Positions 34,274 to 42,130 are shown, numbered from the stretch's first letter. The stretch: DNA of 64,000 bases from Mycolicibacterium celeriflavum (GCF_010731795.1 NZ_AP022591.1:2542001-2606000); one strand, 5' to 3'. Translations and numbers: made by a program. Notes: generated by a model not told the origin, from the sequence alone.

Positions 34274-35954
34274 TATTGCGTGTCCCGTCTTCGTTACGGC
34301 GGGTGACCTTCAGCGCGTCGAGCCGTTCCAGCAGCGGCACCGCGACCCGTCGGGTGGTGTTCATCGCGCGCTTGGCCTCGGCGACGGTGAACGGCTGCGG
34401 CAACGCGTTGAGAACCGCTGCGGCGCGGTCGAATACGTCCGGGCCGAGCACCACGCCGTCGGCGATCCTGGTCAACCGCTTCGCGCGGATCGCTGCCGCG
34501 AGTTCGCGCGGTCCCAGCTGGAGGTCGGCCAACTCGTCGGCCTCCGGGGCCCGGAACGGCTCGGCGGCCAGCCACTCCTCCACCGTCCGCACCGCCTTGT
34601 CGACGCGCCCGGGCAGCCCCACACCGGGCTGGCGCACCACTCCGTCGACGACCTGCATTTGGGTGCCTTCCAACAGCGGAGGCAGCATTTCAGCGGCCGG
34701 CAGACCTGTCTGCTGCCGCAGCGTCTCCAGCGGCATGCCCGCCGCGACGTCGTGTTCGGCGGCCCACCGTGCGACGGCTGTCATCATCTGTTGACGCCGT
34801 TGCGCCCACCACTCGTCGTCGACGACCCAGTCGCCGACCCGGGTGCCGCCGGTATCAAATCCCATGGCGCGCAATTCATCAGCGCGAGCACACGTCGGCC
34901 GGCGCACGCGTCCGGTCGCCAGCTCCTCGCCGCGTTCGCGTGCCGCGCCACGACGCCGCAGCGCCGGCGGCCGGACGTCGAGCACCTCGACGCCCGCGAC
35001 GATGCGGTGTTCGCCGGCGTCGCGTAGCAGCCCGATGTCGCCCACCCGCAACGGCAGCGGCCGCGCCAACCGCAGCCGGGCGCTCGCCGTGCCCAGCGGG
35101 CGTACATGCACCGGCACCGCCGCCGACCCGATGTGCAACACCAGCTGCCGGTGCAGTCGGTGCGATTCACTGGGCACCCGCAACAGCACGTCGATTTCGG
35201 CGGTGTCCAGCCACGCGCGCGGGGTCCGGACGGTGTCGCCGCGACCGATGTGCCGGTGGTCGACGCCGCGCAGGTTCACCGCGACGCGCGCCACCGCGCC
35301 GACCTCCGAGCGGTCTCGGCCCAGCGACTGCAGGCCGCGGACCGTGACCCGTCGACCCGCATGCTCGAGTTCGTCGCCGGCGCGCAGCGTGCCCGCCGCC
35401 AGTGTCCCGGTCACCACGGTGCCCGCGCCCCGGACGGTGAACGAGCGGTCCACCCAGAGCCGCACGTCGGCGTCGCGGTCGGGAGTAGGCAGTCCGTCGA
35501 CGAGCGAGACAATCTGTGCACGAACGGCATTCAGGTCAGTGCCTATGACGACCGGCGCGTCGGCCAGTCGCTCGCGCACCTGTGCGACCGCGCCTTCGGG
35601 GTCGGCGAGGTCGGCCTTGCTGATCACCACCAGCAGGTGCCGGACCCCGAGCGCCCGCAACGCGTCGAGGTGCTCGTCGGACTGCGGCATCCAGCCCTCG
35701 GTCGCGGCGACGACGAACACGACTGCCGGGACCGGTCCGACCCCCGCGAGCATGTTCGCGACGAACCGCTCGTGGCCCGGCACGTCGACGAACGCGATCT
35801 CCCGCCCGTCGAGCGTCGTCCAGGCGAAGCCGAGGTCGATGGTCAGCCCGCGGCGCTGCTCCTCGGCCAGCCGGTCCGGCCACATGCCGGTGAGCCGTTC
35901 GACGAGCGTGGACTTGCCGTGGTCGACGTGGCCGGCGGTGGCTACGACGTACAC
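34269..35954 (-). CDS. selB: selenocysteine-specific elongation factor SelB
   Basis: 561 residues from GTG 35954, which lies 13 bases inside the selA reading frame. Alternative upstream starts lie in out-of-family low-complexity Arg-rich sequence and are rejected. GTPase motifs: GHVDHGKST (8-16), DVPGHE (57-62) and SKAD (112-115), as in EF-Tu. RAGTVVTGTL-type domain II follows (GAGTVVTGTLAAGTLRAGDE). The last 220 residues read as repeated winged helices (e.g. PFTVAEAKRAMNTTRRVAVP), which bind the SECIS RNA. SelB carries Sec-tRNA to the ribosome at recoded UGA codons. The client in this window is fdhA. Confidence 0.95.
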   Translation of the reverse strand: MYVVATAGHVDHGKSTLVERLTGMWPDRLAEEQRRGLTIDLGFAWTTLDGREIAFVDVPGHERFVANMLAGVGPVPAVVFVVAATEGWMPQSDEHLDALRALGVRHLLVVISKADLADPEGAVAQVRERLADAPVVIGTDLNAVRAQIVSLVDGLPTPDRDADVRLWVDRSFTVRGAGTVVTGTLAAGTLRAGDELEHAGRRVTVRGLQSLGRDRSEVGAVARVAVNLRGVDHRHIGRGDTVRTPRAWLDTAEIDVLLRVPSESHRLHRQLVLHIGSAAVPVHVRPLGTASARLRLARPLPLRVGDIGLLRDAGEHRIVAGVEVLDVRPPALRRRGAARERGEELATGRVRRPTCARADELRAMGFDTGGTRVGDWVVDDEWWAQRRQQMMTAVARWAAEHDVAAGMPLETLRQQTGLPAAEMLPPLLEGTQMQVVDGVVRQPGVGLPGRVDKAVRTVEEWLAAEPFRAPEADELADLQLGPRELAAAIRAKRLTRIADGVVLGPDVFDRAAAVLNALPQPFTVAEAKRAMNTTRRVAVPLLERLDALKVTRRNEDGTRNT

Positions 35955-37222
35955 GCCAGCACCGCCTCGGCGAGCAGGCTGTCGTCGGCGGGGGCGACGG
36001 TGCGCAGGTCGAGCAGGCAGCGGCCGGCTTCGAGCCGGCCGACCACCGCGGGCGTCCCGGTGCGCAGCGGCGCGGCGTAGGACTCGGGCAGGCTGACCGC
36101 GGCGCTCGGCAGCGCGACGTCGGGAGCGCCGCCGCCGCCGACCGCGGCGATGCATTCGACGGCCTTCGCGTCGGGCAGTTGCGCGGCGAGCGTCTGTGCA
36201 CGCGCCCGGAGTTCGGCCACGTCGGCGTCCAGCGCCTGCAACACCGGTGACGGCGGGCCGACCAGCGTGGCCTCCAACGCTGCCAGCGTCAGCTTGTCGA
36301 CGCGCAGCGCCCGCGCCGCAGGGTGGCGTCGCAGCCGCTCGATGAGCTCGGCGTCGCCGAGCAGCAGACCCGCCTGCGGCCCGCCGAGCAGCTTGTCGCC
36401 GCTCGCGGTGACGAGGTCGGCGCCGTCGCGCAGCATCGTGGTGGCGTCGGGCTCGTCGGGCAGCAGTGGATGCGGGGCGAGCAGGCCCGACCCGATGTCG
36501 GCGACCAGCGGCACGTCGAGTTCGGCCAGCTCGCGGACGCCGACCGTCGAGGTGAAGCCGGTGAGCGAGTAGTTCGACGGGTGCACCTTGAGGACGAACC
36601 CGGTGTCGGGACCGAGCGCGTCGGCGTAATCACGCAGGTGGGTGCGGTTGGTGGTGCCGACCTCGCGGATGCGCGAACCGGTCGACTCCAGCAGCTCGGG
36701 CAGCCGGAAGCCGTCGCCGATCTCGATGAGCTCGCCGCGGCTGACGACGATCTCCTTGCCCGGCGCCAGCGTCATCGCGGTGAGCAGCAGCGCGGCGGCG
36801 TTGTTGTTGACCACGTGCACGCCTTGGGCGGTTGGGACTGCCCGGGCCAGCGCGGTGAGCGCGCCGCGGCCGCGTCGGGCCCGGCGACCGGTTTCGAGGT
36901 CGAACTCGACGTCGGTGGCGCCGCTCGCGGTGACGATCGCGTCGACCGCGGCCTGCGACAGCGGCGCGCGTCCGAGGTTGGTGTGCACGACGACGCCGGT
37001 CGCGTTGATGACCGGACGCAGCGTGGCCGCACTCGTCGGCAGCGCCGCGACCGCGTCGTCGGCGACCCGCTCCGGCTCGATCTCACCGGATCGTGCCCGC
37101 TGTTGTGATTGCGCGACAACGGTTTTGACCAACGTACGGCCCAGCACCCGCGACGCCTCGGCGAGGCGCGGATCGGCGAGCAGGACGTCGGTGCGCGGCA
37201 CGCGTCGGCGGGGATCGGTCAT
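35942..37222 (-). CDS. selA: L-seryl-tRNA(Sec) selenium transferase
   Basis: 426 residues from ATG 37222. The PLP-binding lysine lies in TASGDKLLGGPQAGLL (K277). INATGVVVHTNLGRAPLS near residue 72 and HVVNNNAAALLLTAMTLAPG near 136 are further SelA landmarks. SelA converts Ser-tRNA(Sec) to Sec-tRNA(Sec) with selenophosphate, as a homodecameric cytosolic enzyme. The selB start lies within its last codons, so the pair is translated together. Its start is upstream-adjacent to a 49-bp palindromic element at 37236. Confidence 0.95.
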   Translation of the reverse strand: MTDPRRRVPRTDVLLADPRLAEASRVLGRTLVKTVVAQSQQRARSGEIEPERVADDAVAALPTSAATLRPVINATGVVVHTNLGRAPLSQAAVDAIVTASGATDVEFDLETGRRARRGRGALTALARAVPTAQGVHVVNNNAAALLLTAMTLAPGKEIVVSRGELIEIGDGFRLPELLESTGSRIREVGTTNRTHLRDYADALGPDTGFVLKVHPSNYSLTGFTSTVGVRELAELDVPLVADIGSGLLAPHPLLPDEPDATTMLRDGADLVTASGDKLLGGPQAGLLLGDAELIERLRRHPAARALRVDKLTLAALEATLVGPPSPVLQALDADVAELRARAQTLAAQLPDAKAVECIAAVGGGGAPDVALPSAAVSLPESYAAPLRTGTPAVVGRLEAGRCLLDLRTVAPADDSLLAEAVLACTS

Positions 37223-37235
37223 CGGGCGCCCCGGG

Positions 37236-37284
37236 GATTTCGGTGTAGTTGGTCGCGCTGACCGCGACTGCTTACACCGAAATC
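37236..37284. repeat. 49-bp nested palindromic element, copy 1
   Basis: Outer arms GATTTCGGTGTA (37236-37247) and TACACCGAAATC (37273-37284) are perfect. Inside them GTCGCG and CGCGAC pair around CTGAC (37258-37262). The same nested plan and the same 49-bp length recur at 37878. This copy lies in the divergent space between selA and the DUF488 gene, so it could be an operator or a dispersed repeat rather than a terminator. Confidence 0.75.
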
Positions 37285-37327
37285 GCATACGTATGCGCCC
37301 CGCCGGCTCATGAGGCAATCATGGCCC

Positions 37328-37879
37328 ATGGCCGCGATCGGGTACACCGATCACATGTTGATGTCGGTGGGGCACGGTGCGCTGGACAAATCGGCGCTCG
37401 CGCGGTTGCTGAAGGAGGCGGGCGTCGAGGCGCTCGTCGACATCCGTCGCTACCCGAACAGCAGGCACAACCCCGACGTGGAGACGACCGCGATCGCCGG
37501 GTGGACGCGGGAGGCGGGGCTGGACTACCGCTGGGATCAGCGGTTGGGCGGGCGCCGGAGCCTGCCCGCCGGCACCGAGACCGAGGACCCGTGGTGGCGG
37601 GTGAAGCAGTTCGCCGCCTACGCCGCCTACACCCGCACCGACGAATTCGCCGACGCGCTGGGCGACCTCGTCGAGCAGTCGAAACGACAGCACACCGCGA
37701 TGATGTGCAGCGAGTCGGTGTGGTGGCGGTGCCACCGGCGAATCGTCGCCGACGTGGCGGTGCTGCGGCTGTCAGTGCCGGTCGGGCACCTCATGCACGA
37801 CGGCCGGGTGGTTCCGCATTCGCCGTCGGAGGGCGCGCGGATCCGCGACGACGGGCTGGTGGTGTGGGACGCACCGTGA
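37328..37879 (+). CDS. DUF488 family protein
   Basis: 183 residues from ATG 37328. The DUF488 signature is clear: LMSVGHGALDKSALARLLKE at the start, VEALVDIRRYPNSRHNPDVE, then the C-terminal cysteine motif MMCSESVWWRCHRRIVADVA. The family is widespread, small and functionally undefined. The Arg of DIRR and the CSE..WRCHR motif are thought to form an active site. It lies between selA (divergent) and tRNA-Sec/selD, bracketed by two copies of a 49-bp palindrome, and may be an accidental passenger of the sel locus. Confidence 0.88.
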   Translation: MAAIGYTDHMLMSVGHGALDKSALARLLKEAGVEALVDIRRYPNSRHNPDVETTAIAGWTREAGLDYRWDQRLGGRRSLPAGTETEDPWWRVKQFAAYAAYTRTDEFADALGDLVEQSKRQHTAMMCSESVWWRCHRRIVADVAVLRLSVPVGHLMHDGRVVPHSPSEGARIRDDGLVVWDAP

Positions 37880-37926
37880 TTTCGGTGTCGCCGGTCGCGA
37901 TGGGCGCGACCCGCTACACCGAAACC
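37878..37926. repeat. 49-bp nested palindromic element, copy 2
   Basis: TTTCGGTGT (37880-37888) pairs with ACACCGAAA (37916-37924). Inside, GGTCGCG (37893-37899) pairs with CGCGACC (37905-37911) around ATGGG. It starts at the DUF488 stop codon and ends 12 bp before the tRNA-Sec 3' end, between two convergent transcripts. Here it could terminate both. Confidence 0.75.
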
Positions 37927-37938
37927 ACCGTCAAACGG

Positions 37939-38033
37939 TGGCGGAGGCGGACGGGAATCGAACCCGCCAGCGACAGGATCTGCCGCTCAGCGATTTTGAA
38001 GACCGCGCCGGTCACCAGACCGGATACGCCTCC
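37939..38033 (-). tRNA. selC: selenocysteine tRNA, anticodon TCA
   Basis: 95 nt including an encoded CCA (37941-37939). Acceptor GGAGGCG at 38033-38027 pairs with CGCCTCC. The anticodon arm GCGGT/ATCGC encloses the 7-base loop CTTCAAA, giving anticodon TCA (37999-37997) for UGA. A long variable arm (AGCG-CAG paired with CTG-CGCT) and the T-arm GGGTTCGATTCCC follow. Length, variable arm and anticodon are all those of bacterial tRNA-Sec. It is charged with Ser and converted by SelA. It lies antisense and 30 bp upstream of the selD start. Confidence 0.96.
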
Positions 38034-38063
38034 CTGACCCACCGCCCGATCATGCCAGGCACC

Positions 38064-39077
38064 ATGGAGGCCGTGACCGAGCAGACGACCTACCGGCTGA
38101 CCCAGTACGCGCACGGCGGCGGCTGCGCATGCAAGATCCCGCCCGGCGAGCTCGAGGACGTCGTACGGGGACTGACCCACGCCGCGCCGCGGGATCCGGT
38201 CGGCGAACTGCTCGTCGGGCTCGACGACGGCGACGACGCGGCGGCGGTGCGTATCGACAACGGGGTCGCGCTGATCGCGACGACGGACTTCTTCACCCCG
38301 GTGGTCGACGACGCCTACGACTGGGGCCGGATCGCGGCCGCCAACGCGCTGTCGGATGTGTATGCGATGGGCGGGCGGCCGGTCGTCGCGGTGAACCTGC
38401 TGGGCTGGCCGCGCGACGTGCTGCCGTTCGAGTTGGCGGCAGAGGTGCTACGCGGCGGCATGGACATGTGCGTGGCCGCGGGCTGCCATCTGGCCGGCGG
38501 GCACAGCGTGGACGATCCGGAGCCGAAGTACGGGTTGGCCGTCACGGGCATCGCGGATCCGAATCGGTTGCTGCGCAACGACGCCGGTAAGGCCGGCGTG
38601 CCGCTGACGTTGACGAAGCCGCTGGGCGTCGGGGTGCTCAACAGCCGCCACAAGAACACCGGCGAGACGTTCCCCGCGGCCGTCGAGCTGATGACGACGC
38701 TGAACGCCGACGCCGCCCAGGCCGCTGTTGCTGCCGGCATCGAATGCGCAACTGACGTAACGGGTTTCGGGCTGCTGGGCCATCTGCACAAGCTGGCCCG
38801 CGCCAGCGGCGTCACGGCGGTGATCGACAGCACGGCGGTGTCCTACCTCGACGGCGCGCGGGATGCGTTGGCGGCCGGCTATGTCAGCGGCGGAACACGG
38901 CGCAACCTCGACTGGGTGGCCCCGCACGTCGACCTGACAGCGGTCGACGAGGACGAGGCGCTGCTGCTGGCGGACGCCCAGACCTCGGGCGGTCTGCTGA
39001 TCGCCGGTGAGATCCCCGGTGCGGCGGTCATCGGGGAACTGGTGCCGCGCGGCGCGCACTCGATCGTGGTGCGCTGA
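38064..39077 (+). CDS. selD: selenide, water dikinase (selenophosphate synthetase)
   Basis: 337 residues from ATG 38064. ATG 38052 and GTG 38073 are also possible, and longer starts run into the tRNA gene and are rejected. YRLTQYAHGGGCACKIPP carries the catalytic Cys and Lys pair. The Cys is encoded as Cys here, not Sec. LLVGLDDGDDAAAVRIDNGV is the first ATP-phosphate site and AGGHSVDDPEPKYGLAVTG the second AIRS-type motif. It makes selenophosphate from selenide and ATP, the selenium donor for SelA. With selA, selB and tRNA-Sec the pathway is complete. Confidence 0.95.
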   Translation: MEAVTEQTTYRLTQYAHGGGCACKIPPGELEDVVRGLTHAAPRDPVGELLVGLDDGDDAAAVRIDNGVALIATTDFFTPVVDDAYDWGRIAAANALSDVYAMGGRPVVAVNLLGWPRDVLPFELAAEVLRGGMDMCVAAGCHLAGGHSVDDPEPKYGLAVTGIADPNRLLRNDAGKAGVPLTLTKPLGVGVLNSRHKNTGETFPAAVELMTTLNADAAQAAVAAGIECATDVTGFGLLGHLHKLARASGVTAVIDSTAVSYLDGARDALAAGYVSGGTRRNLDWVAPHVDLTAVDEDEALLLADAQTSGGLLIAGEIPGAAVIGELVPRGAHSIVVR

Positions 39078-39083
39078 GCGGCT

Positions 39084-39560
39084 TTACGTCCGACACACCC
39101 ACGCGGAACTGTCGGCCCGGGCGTCGCGCACGACGGTGTCGGCGGCCTCGGTCCACTGGCCGTCCGGCGGCGAACCGTGATTCAACCGGCCCACCGCGCA
39201 CCGCATGACCATCGCGCCGAGCGCGGGCGTCGTCATATGCGGAACCACAAGCAGTTTCGCCGAAGCGTCGCGACCGACGACCATCATCAACCGATGAGGC
39301 CGACGCGGGCCGCTGTTCTTCGACCGGGTGCTGGACAGAATCGAGTTGAAGTCCAGCGTGCCCTCGGTGGCCGCCCAGTTCACCCTGATGTCGATGATCT
39401 CGCCGAGCGTCTTGTGCAGCGTTTCGATGAGGTCGGGCAGTTCACCGGCCACCGAGCCGGTGTGGGGCCACCACGCGCCGTCGATATCCGAGCCGAGTTC
39501 CGGCGCCAGCACGAGGCGGACGGGCCGCGCCAGTCGACGCGCGCCGGTCAGGCCGTTCAT
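39084..39560 (-). CDS. DUF5994 family protein
   Basis: 158 residues from ATG 39560. VRLVLAPELGSDIDGAWWPH and the following AGELPDLIETLHKTLGEI, then a strand-rich middle with RLMMVVGRDASAKLLVVPH, match the mycobacterial DUF5994 pattern. That family is common in several copies per genome and has no known function. The start shares an ATGA overlap with the 46-codon ORF upstream, so it is translated with it. It ends 6 bp from the convergent selD stop. Confidence 0.75.
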   Translation of the reverse strand: MNGLTGARRLARPVRLVLAPELGSDIDGAWWPHTGSVAGELPDLIETLHKTLGEIIDIRVNWAATEGTLDFNSILSSTRSKNSGPRRPHRLMMVVGRDASAKLLVVPHMTTPALGAMVMRCAVGRLNHGSPPDGQWTEAADTVVRDARADSSAWVCRT

Positions 39561-39697
39561 GCGGGCGGTGTGGTTACAGACGAATCCCGGTCTGGCCGAT
39601 CGGAGAACTCGGGGTTGGTCACGGGTTCGTCGGAGTCGTCCTCGCTGGAGACGAATTCGGGTTTCTGGGGATGGGAGAACAGGTCGTACGACTTCAT
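39557..39697 (-). CDS. small acidic protein coupled to DUF5994
   Basis: 46 residues, too short for most gene callers: MKSYDLFSHPQKPEFVSSED, then a DDSDEPVTNPEF stretch and a Ser/Thr/Pro tail. The composition (many Asp/Glu/Ser, no hydrophobic core) suggests a disordered peptide. Support: ATG 39697 follows an AAGGAC sequence, and the stop overlaps the DUF5994 start as ATGA. No family is recognised. Confidence 0.55.
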   Translation of the reverse strand: MKSYDLFSHPQKPEFVSSEDDSDEPVTNPEFSDRPDRDSSVTTPPA

Positions 39698-39753
39698 GGA
39701 ACAAGTCCTTCGTTACGTTCCGCTGCGGCCGATGTCGAACGTGGCGCGCGGTG

Positions 39754-40119
39754 TCAAATCGCAGGCTCATCGGCTTTCGAAAAGATCTTTCGATGGGCTG
39801 CTAACCGGAGAAGGTCTGCTCCCAGGTTACACCCCGCGGTGCCGACGTCGATGCTCAGCGGGTCGCGCCGTTGATCTGCGGCGGAAATCAGCCCCTTCTC
39901 GACACCCCACATGAGCGCGATCGTGCGGAAGCGCTGTTGGAACGTCTCGTCGGCGGCCATGCTGGGCGGCAACACCTTCAGCGCGACGATGCGATCGGTT
40001 CTGGTGTCGTAGGCGCGGTAGACCTCGCCCATACCTCCGCGGCCGATCAGCTGCTGCAGCTGGTAGTGCCCGAATGGCGTCGCATCCACCGTCTCTATTA
40101 GCCCCTCGACAGCGGCCAA
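39754..40119 (-). pseudogene. truncated Ser/Thr kinase remnant (N-lobe only)
   Basis: 121 residues. The first 55 are a clean kinase N-lobe: FGHYQLQQLIGRGGMGEVYR, then VALKVLPPSMAADETFQQRF with the ATP lysine. Then the kinase stops abruptly. The tail (MWGVEKGLISAADQRRDPLS and on) is not kinase, and no HRD or DFG motif exists downstream in any frame before 39697. It is therefore a decayed or recombined end of a Pkn gene, with unrelated sequence fused to it. Whether a peptide is made is unknown. It is divergent from the GyrB-like gene. Confidence 0.7.
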
Positions 40120-40224
40120 CCCCGCATCATGTGTCGATTGAAGTTACATCATGTTTGCCAGCGACGCTTTGCAATCGCCGCTACTGTGGTGGCTTTGCGC
40201 AGTTCAAGCCGGTAAAATGCGGTA

Positions 40225-41487
40225 GTGAAGCAGTTCTCTTCGGGGTGGCCCGTCTGCGGCCGATGTTGTGAAGTTGCAGTTTTCCCATGGCTGGGCGGCG
40301 CGCACCACTGTGTCGTCGCAAATCCGAAACCATTGGATTGGGCAAGCACCGTTTCCGGCGAATTGCTTGCAGACGATGACGATTACTTCGTGAGCCGTCC
40401 GCTCGACGATTTCCGATTCGAAGACGGGTTGCATCGTCTGGTCTGGGATGTCATCGCCCGCGCCGCCGAAGACGCGACGGCCAACGGCGGGACCACCGTC
40501 GCGGTGACGTTGCTCGCTGACGGTGGCGTCCAAGTCGTCGACGATGCTTCCGACTCGACCGCCGGCATCGTCATGTCCGCACTCCACGACGACTTCCTTT
40601 CGGAACTGGCGGGCAAGACCGCGTCGCCAGATCTCGCTGCCCCCTACGCCGACGAGCCTTCGGAGCGGAATTCCCTTCCCGCCTGGCTCGACGTTGAAAT
40701 CCACCGCGACGGTTGTGTTTGGTTCCAGCGTTACGAGTTCGGGGTGCCCGGAGCCCTCGAGCGCCGAGGCGTAACCGCCAAGACAGGCACGACCGTGCGG
40801 TGCTGGGCCGAATCCTTGGTCTGCGAGATGACGGACGCCGACGTCATTGCGGCCGTGAGGCGACTCCAACAGATCGCGTTCCTGAGCAGGGGGCTGACCA
40901 TCGATGTCGTCGATCAGCGACGAACGGGTGCTCTCAAACCCCGCACGTTTCGCTATCCCGGCGGATTGGTGGATTACGTCAAACACCTGAGCCGCACCAG
41001 GTTTCCGTTGCACCCGAACACTATTCATTTGTCAGGCCAGCGAGACGGTTTCGAGGTCGAGATCGCAATGCAGTGGACGGCGAGTTATAGCCGGGCAATC
41101 CACGCGTTCGACAACTTCGCGGGTTCGCCACGAGCCAGCGTGCACGAGGAAGCGATCACCGATGCCGTAACCAAGGCGGTGGCCGGTCCGCTGGTCAAGC
41201 ATGTCGAGGATCGCGTCCGGCTTCGCGCCGCAGTCCCCGATCTGGTTCCCGATGACGTCTCGGAAGGGTTGGCGGCGGTGATCGACGTGAGGCACAGTGC
41301 CGCAACGCCCAGGAGTCCTTCCGAGCGACTCAGCCCGCAGGTGCTGTCGCTCATCTACGCGCTCTGTGATGGCCATCTGACTCATTGGCTGGAGGCCAAC
41401 CCGCAGGCCGCCGATTCCATCGCCAACAAGGCAATCGCGGCGTATTACTCGGCCCGCATGCCGCGGCGGAGCCACTGTAGGGGTTGA
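40225..41487 (+). CDS. GyrB-like protein with degenerate ATP site and no TOPRIM domain
   Basis: 420 residues from GTG 40225. TTG 40333 is a shorter option. It aligns along the GyrB N-terminal half: LHRLVWDVIARAAEDATANG (GyrB LHHLIWEVVDNAVDEA), then TFRYPGGLVDYVKHLSRTRF, VEIAMQWTASYSRAIHAFDN, LTHWLEANPQAADSIANKAI. The transducer domain is well kept, but the ATPase site is lost. The catalytic Glu and Asn positions read Asp and Arg, the DGRGIP loop is replaced by DASDSTAG, and the whole ATP-lid GGLHGVGVSVVN is deleted. The gene ends where TOPRIM would begin. It cannot be a working topoisomerase subunit. It could bind GyrA or GyrB, or DNA, as a modulator. Isolated gene, kinase remnant upstream. 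Confidence 0.8.
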   Translation: MKQFSSGWPVCGRCCEVAVFPWLGGAHHCVVANPKPLDWASTVSGELLADDDDYFVSRPLDDFRFEDGLHRLVWDVIARAAEDATANGGTTVAVTLLADGGVQVVDDASDSTAGIVMSALHDDFLSELAGKTASPDLAAPYADEPSERNSLPAWLDVEIHRDGCVWFQRYEFGVPGALERRGVTAKTGTTVRCWAESLVCEMTDADVIAAVRRLQQIAFLSRGLTIDVVDQRRTGALKPRTFRYPGGLVDYVKHLSRTRFPLHPNTIHLSGQRDGFEVEIAMQWTASYSRAIHAFDNFAGSPRASVHEEAITDAVTKAVAGPLVKHVEDRVRLRAAVPDLVPDDVSEGLAAVIDVRHSAATPRSPSERLSPQVLSLIYALCDGHLTHWLEANPQAADSIANKAIAAYYSARMPRRSHCRG

Positions 41488-41532
41488 GGTCGCTCGAGCC
41501 CCGACGAGCGTGCGCAAACTGCTGTTCTGGCG

Positions 41533-41555
41533 CGGCGTGTCTTGTGCAGACACGC
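41533..41555 (+). terminator. stem-loop after the GyrB-like gene
   Basis: GGCGTGTC and GACACGCC are perfect 8-bp arms around a 7-base loop, 45 bp after the stop codon. A GC-rich stem without a clear T-run is common for mycobacterial terminators. Confidence 0.5.
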
Positions 41556-41611
41556 CCGCTCGCGGAAAAAGGCAATGTTTGAAGCCTCTCGGTAGGGGTT
41601 AATGCACCGGC

Positions 41612-42130
41612 ATGTTGATCAACGTGACGAAGTTTTCACCGCTTCTCGTGGCCGGCGCGGCCGCAGCCGCGATCGCTGCCGCGCCCGTGGGCTTCGCTTC
41701 GCCGTCGTTCCTTCCGACCGGTGGCTTGTCGGGCTGTGTCGACCCTGACGGCACGAGCTGCGCGGCCGCCCCACCAGCGCCGGCTCCCGCACCCGCACCA
41801 GCGCCCGCTCCGATGCCGGGCGCCTGGGTCCCGCCGCCTCCGCCGCCTCCACCGGGCGCGCCCGCTGTGGCCGGCGCCGTTCCGGGTGGACCTGGCGGCG
41901 CGGCTGGACCCGAGGGCGCGGCGGGCGCGATCCCCGGCGGCCCGGCGGGCGCAGCCGGACCCGAGGGCGCCGCAGGCACCATTCCCGGCGGGCCGGGCGG
42001 CGTCGCCGGACCCGAGGGCGCAGCAGGCGCAATCCCCGGCGGCCCCTCCGGCGCGGCAGGACCGCAGGGCGCCGCCGGCTGCATTCCGGGCGTCGGTTGC
42101 GGCGGCGTGCCCGCCACCGACATCCCCTGA
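41612..42130 (+). CDS. secreted collagen-like repeat protein
   Basis: 172 residues. The signal peptide is clear (LLVAGAAAAAIAAAPVGFAS, cleavage near residue 30). The mature part is a Pro/Ala linker (PAPAPAPAPAPA, then WVPPPPPPPP), followed by four 17-residue repeats of the type IPGGPxGAAGPEGAAGx (90-157) and a short tail with a cysteine pair. The mature protein has five cysteines/aromatics at most and lacks catalytic motifs. The Gly-Pro-rich repeats partly follow Gly-X-Y phasing, so short collagen-like helices are possible. A structural or surface role is inferred. It ends 6 bp from the convergent P450 gene. Confidence 0.7.
   Translation: MLINVTKFSPLLVAGAAAAAIAAAPVGFASPSFLPTGGLSGCVDPDGTSCAAAPPAPAPAPAPAPAPMPGAWVPPPPPPPPGAPAVAGAVPGGPGGAAGPEGAAGAIPGGPAGAAGPEGAAGTIPGGPGGVAGPEGAAGAIPGGPSGAAGPQGAAGCIPGVGCGGVPATDIP
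41879..42082 (+). repeat. four tandem 51-bp coding repeats
   Basis: Four in-frame 51-bp units encoding (V/I)PGGPxGAAGPEGAAGx, varying mostly at third positions. The units are not identical, so this is an old tandem array under protein-level constraint, and a candidate for length variation between strains. Confidence 0.8.

Noticed and set aside
36000..36155. selB start at 36155
   Set aside because: The added 67 residues are Arg-rich shadow of selA; GTP-binding motif starts directly after GTG 35954.
37939..38033. Integration site of a mobile element at tRNA-Sec
   Set aside because: No integrase, no direct repeat of the tRNA 3' end within reach was found.
37938..38063. Longer selD start inside the tRNA-Sec region
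   Set aside because: The sequence there is the antisense of the tRNA and the SelD family starts near TEQTTYRLTQYAHGGG.
41879..42082. CRISPR or minisatellite array
   Set aside because: Units are in-frame codons of a protein without spacers.
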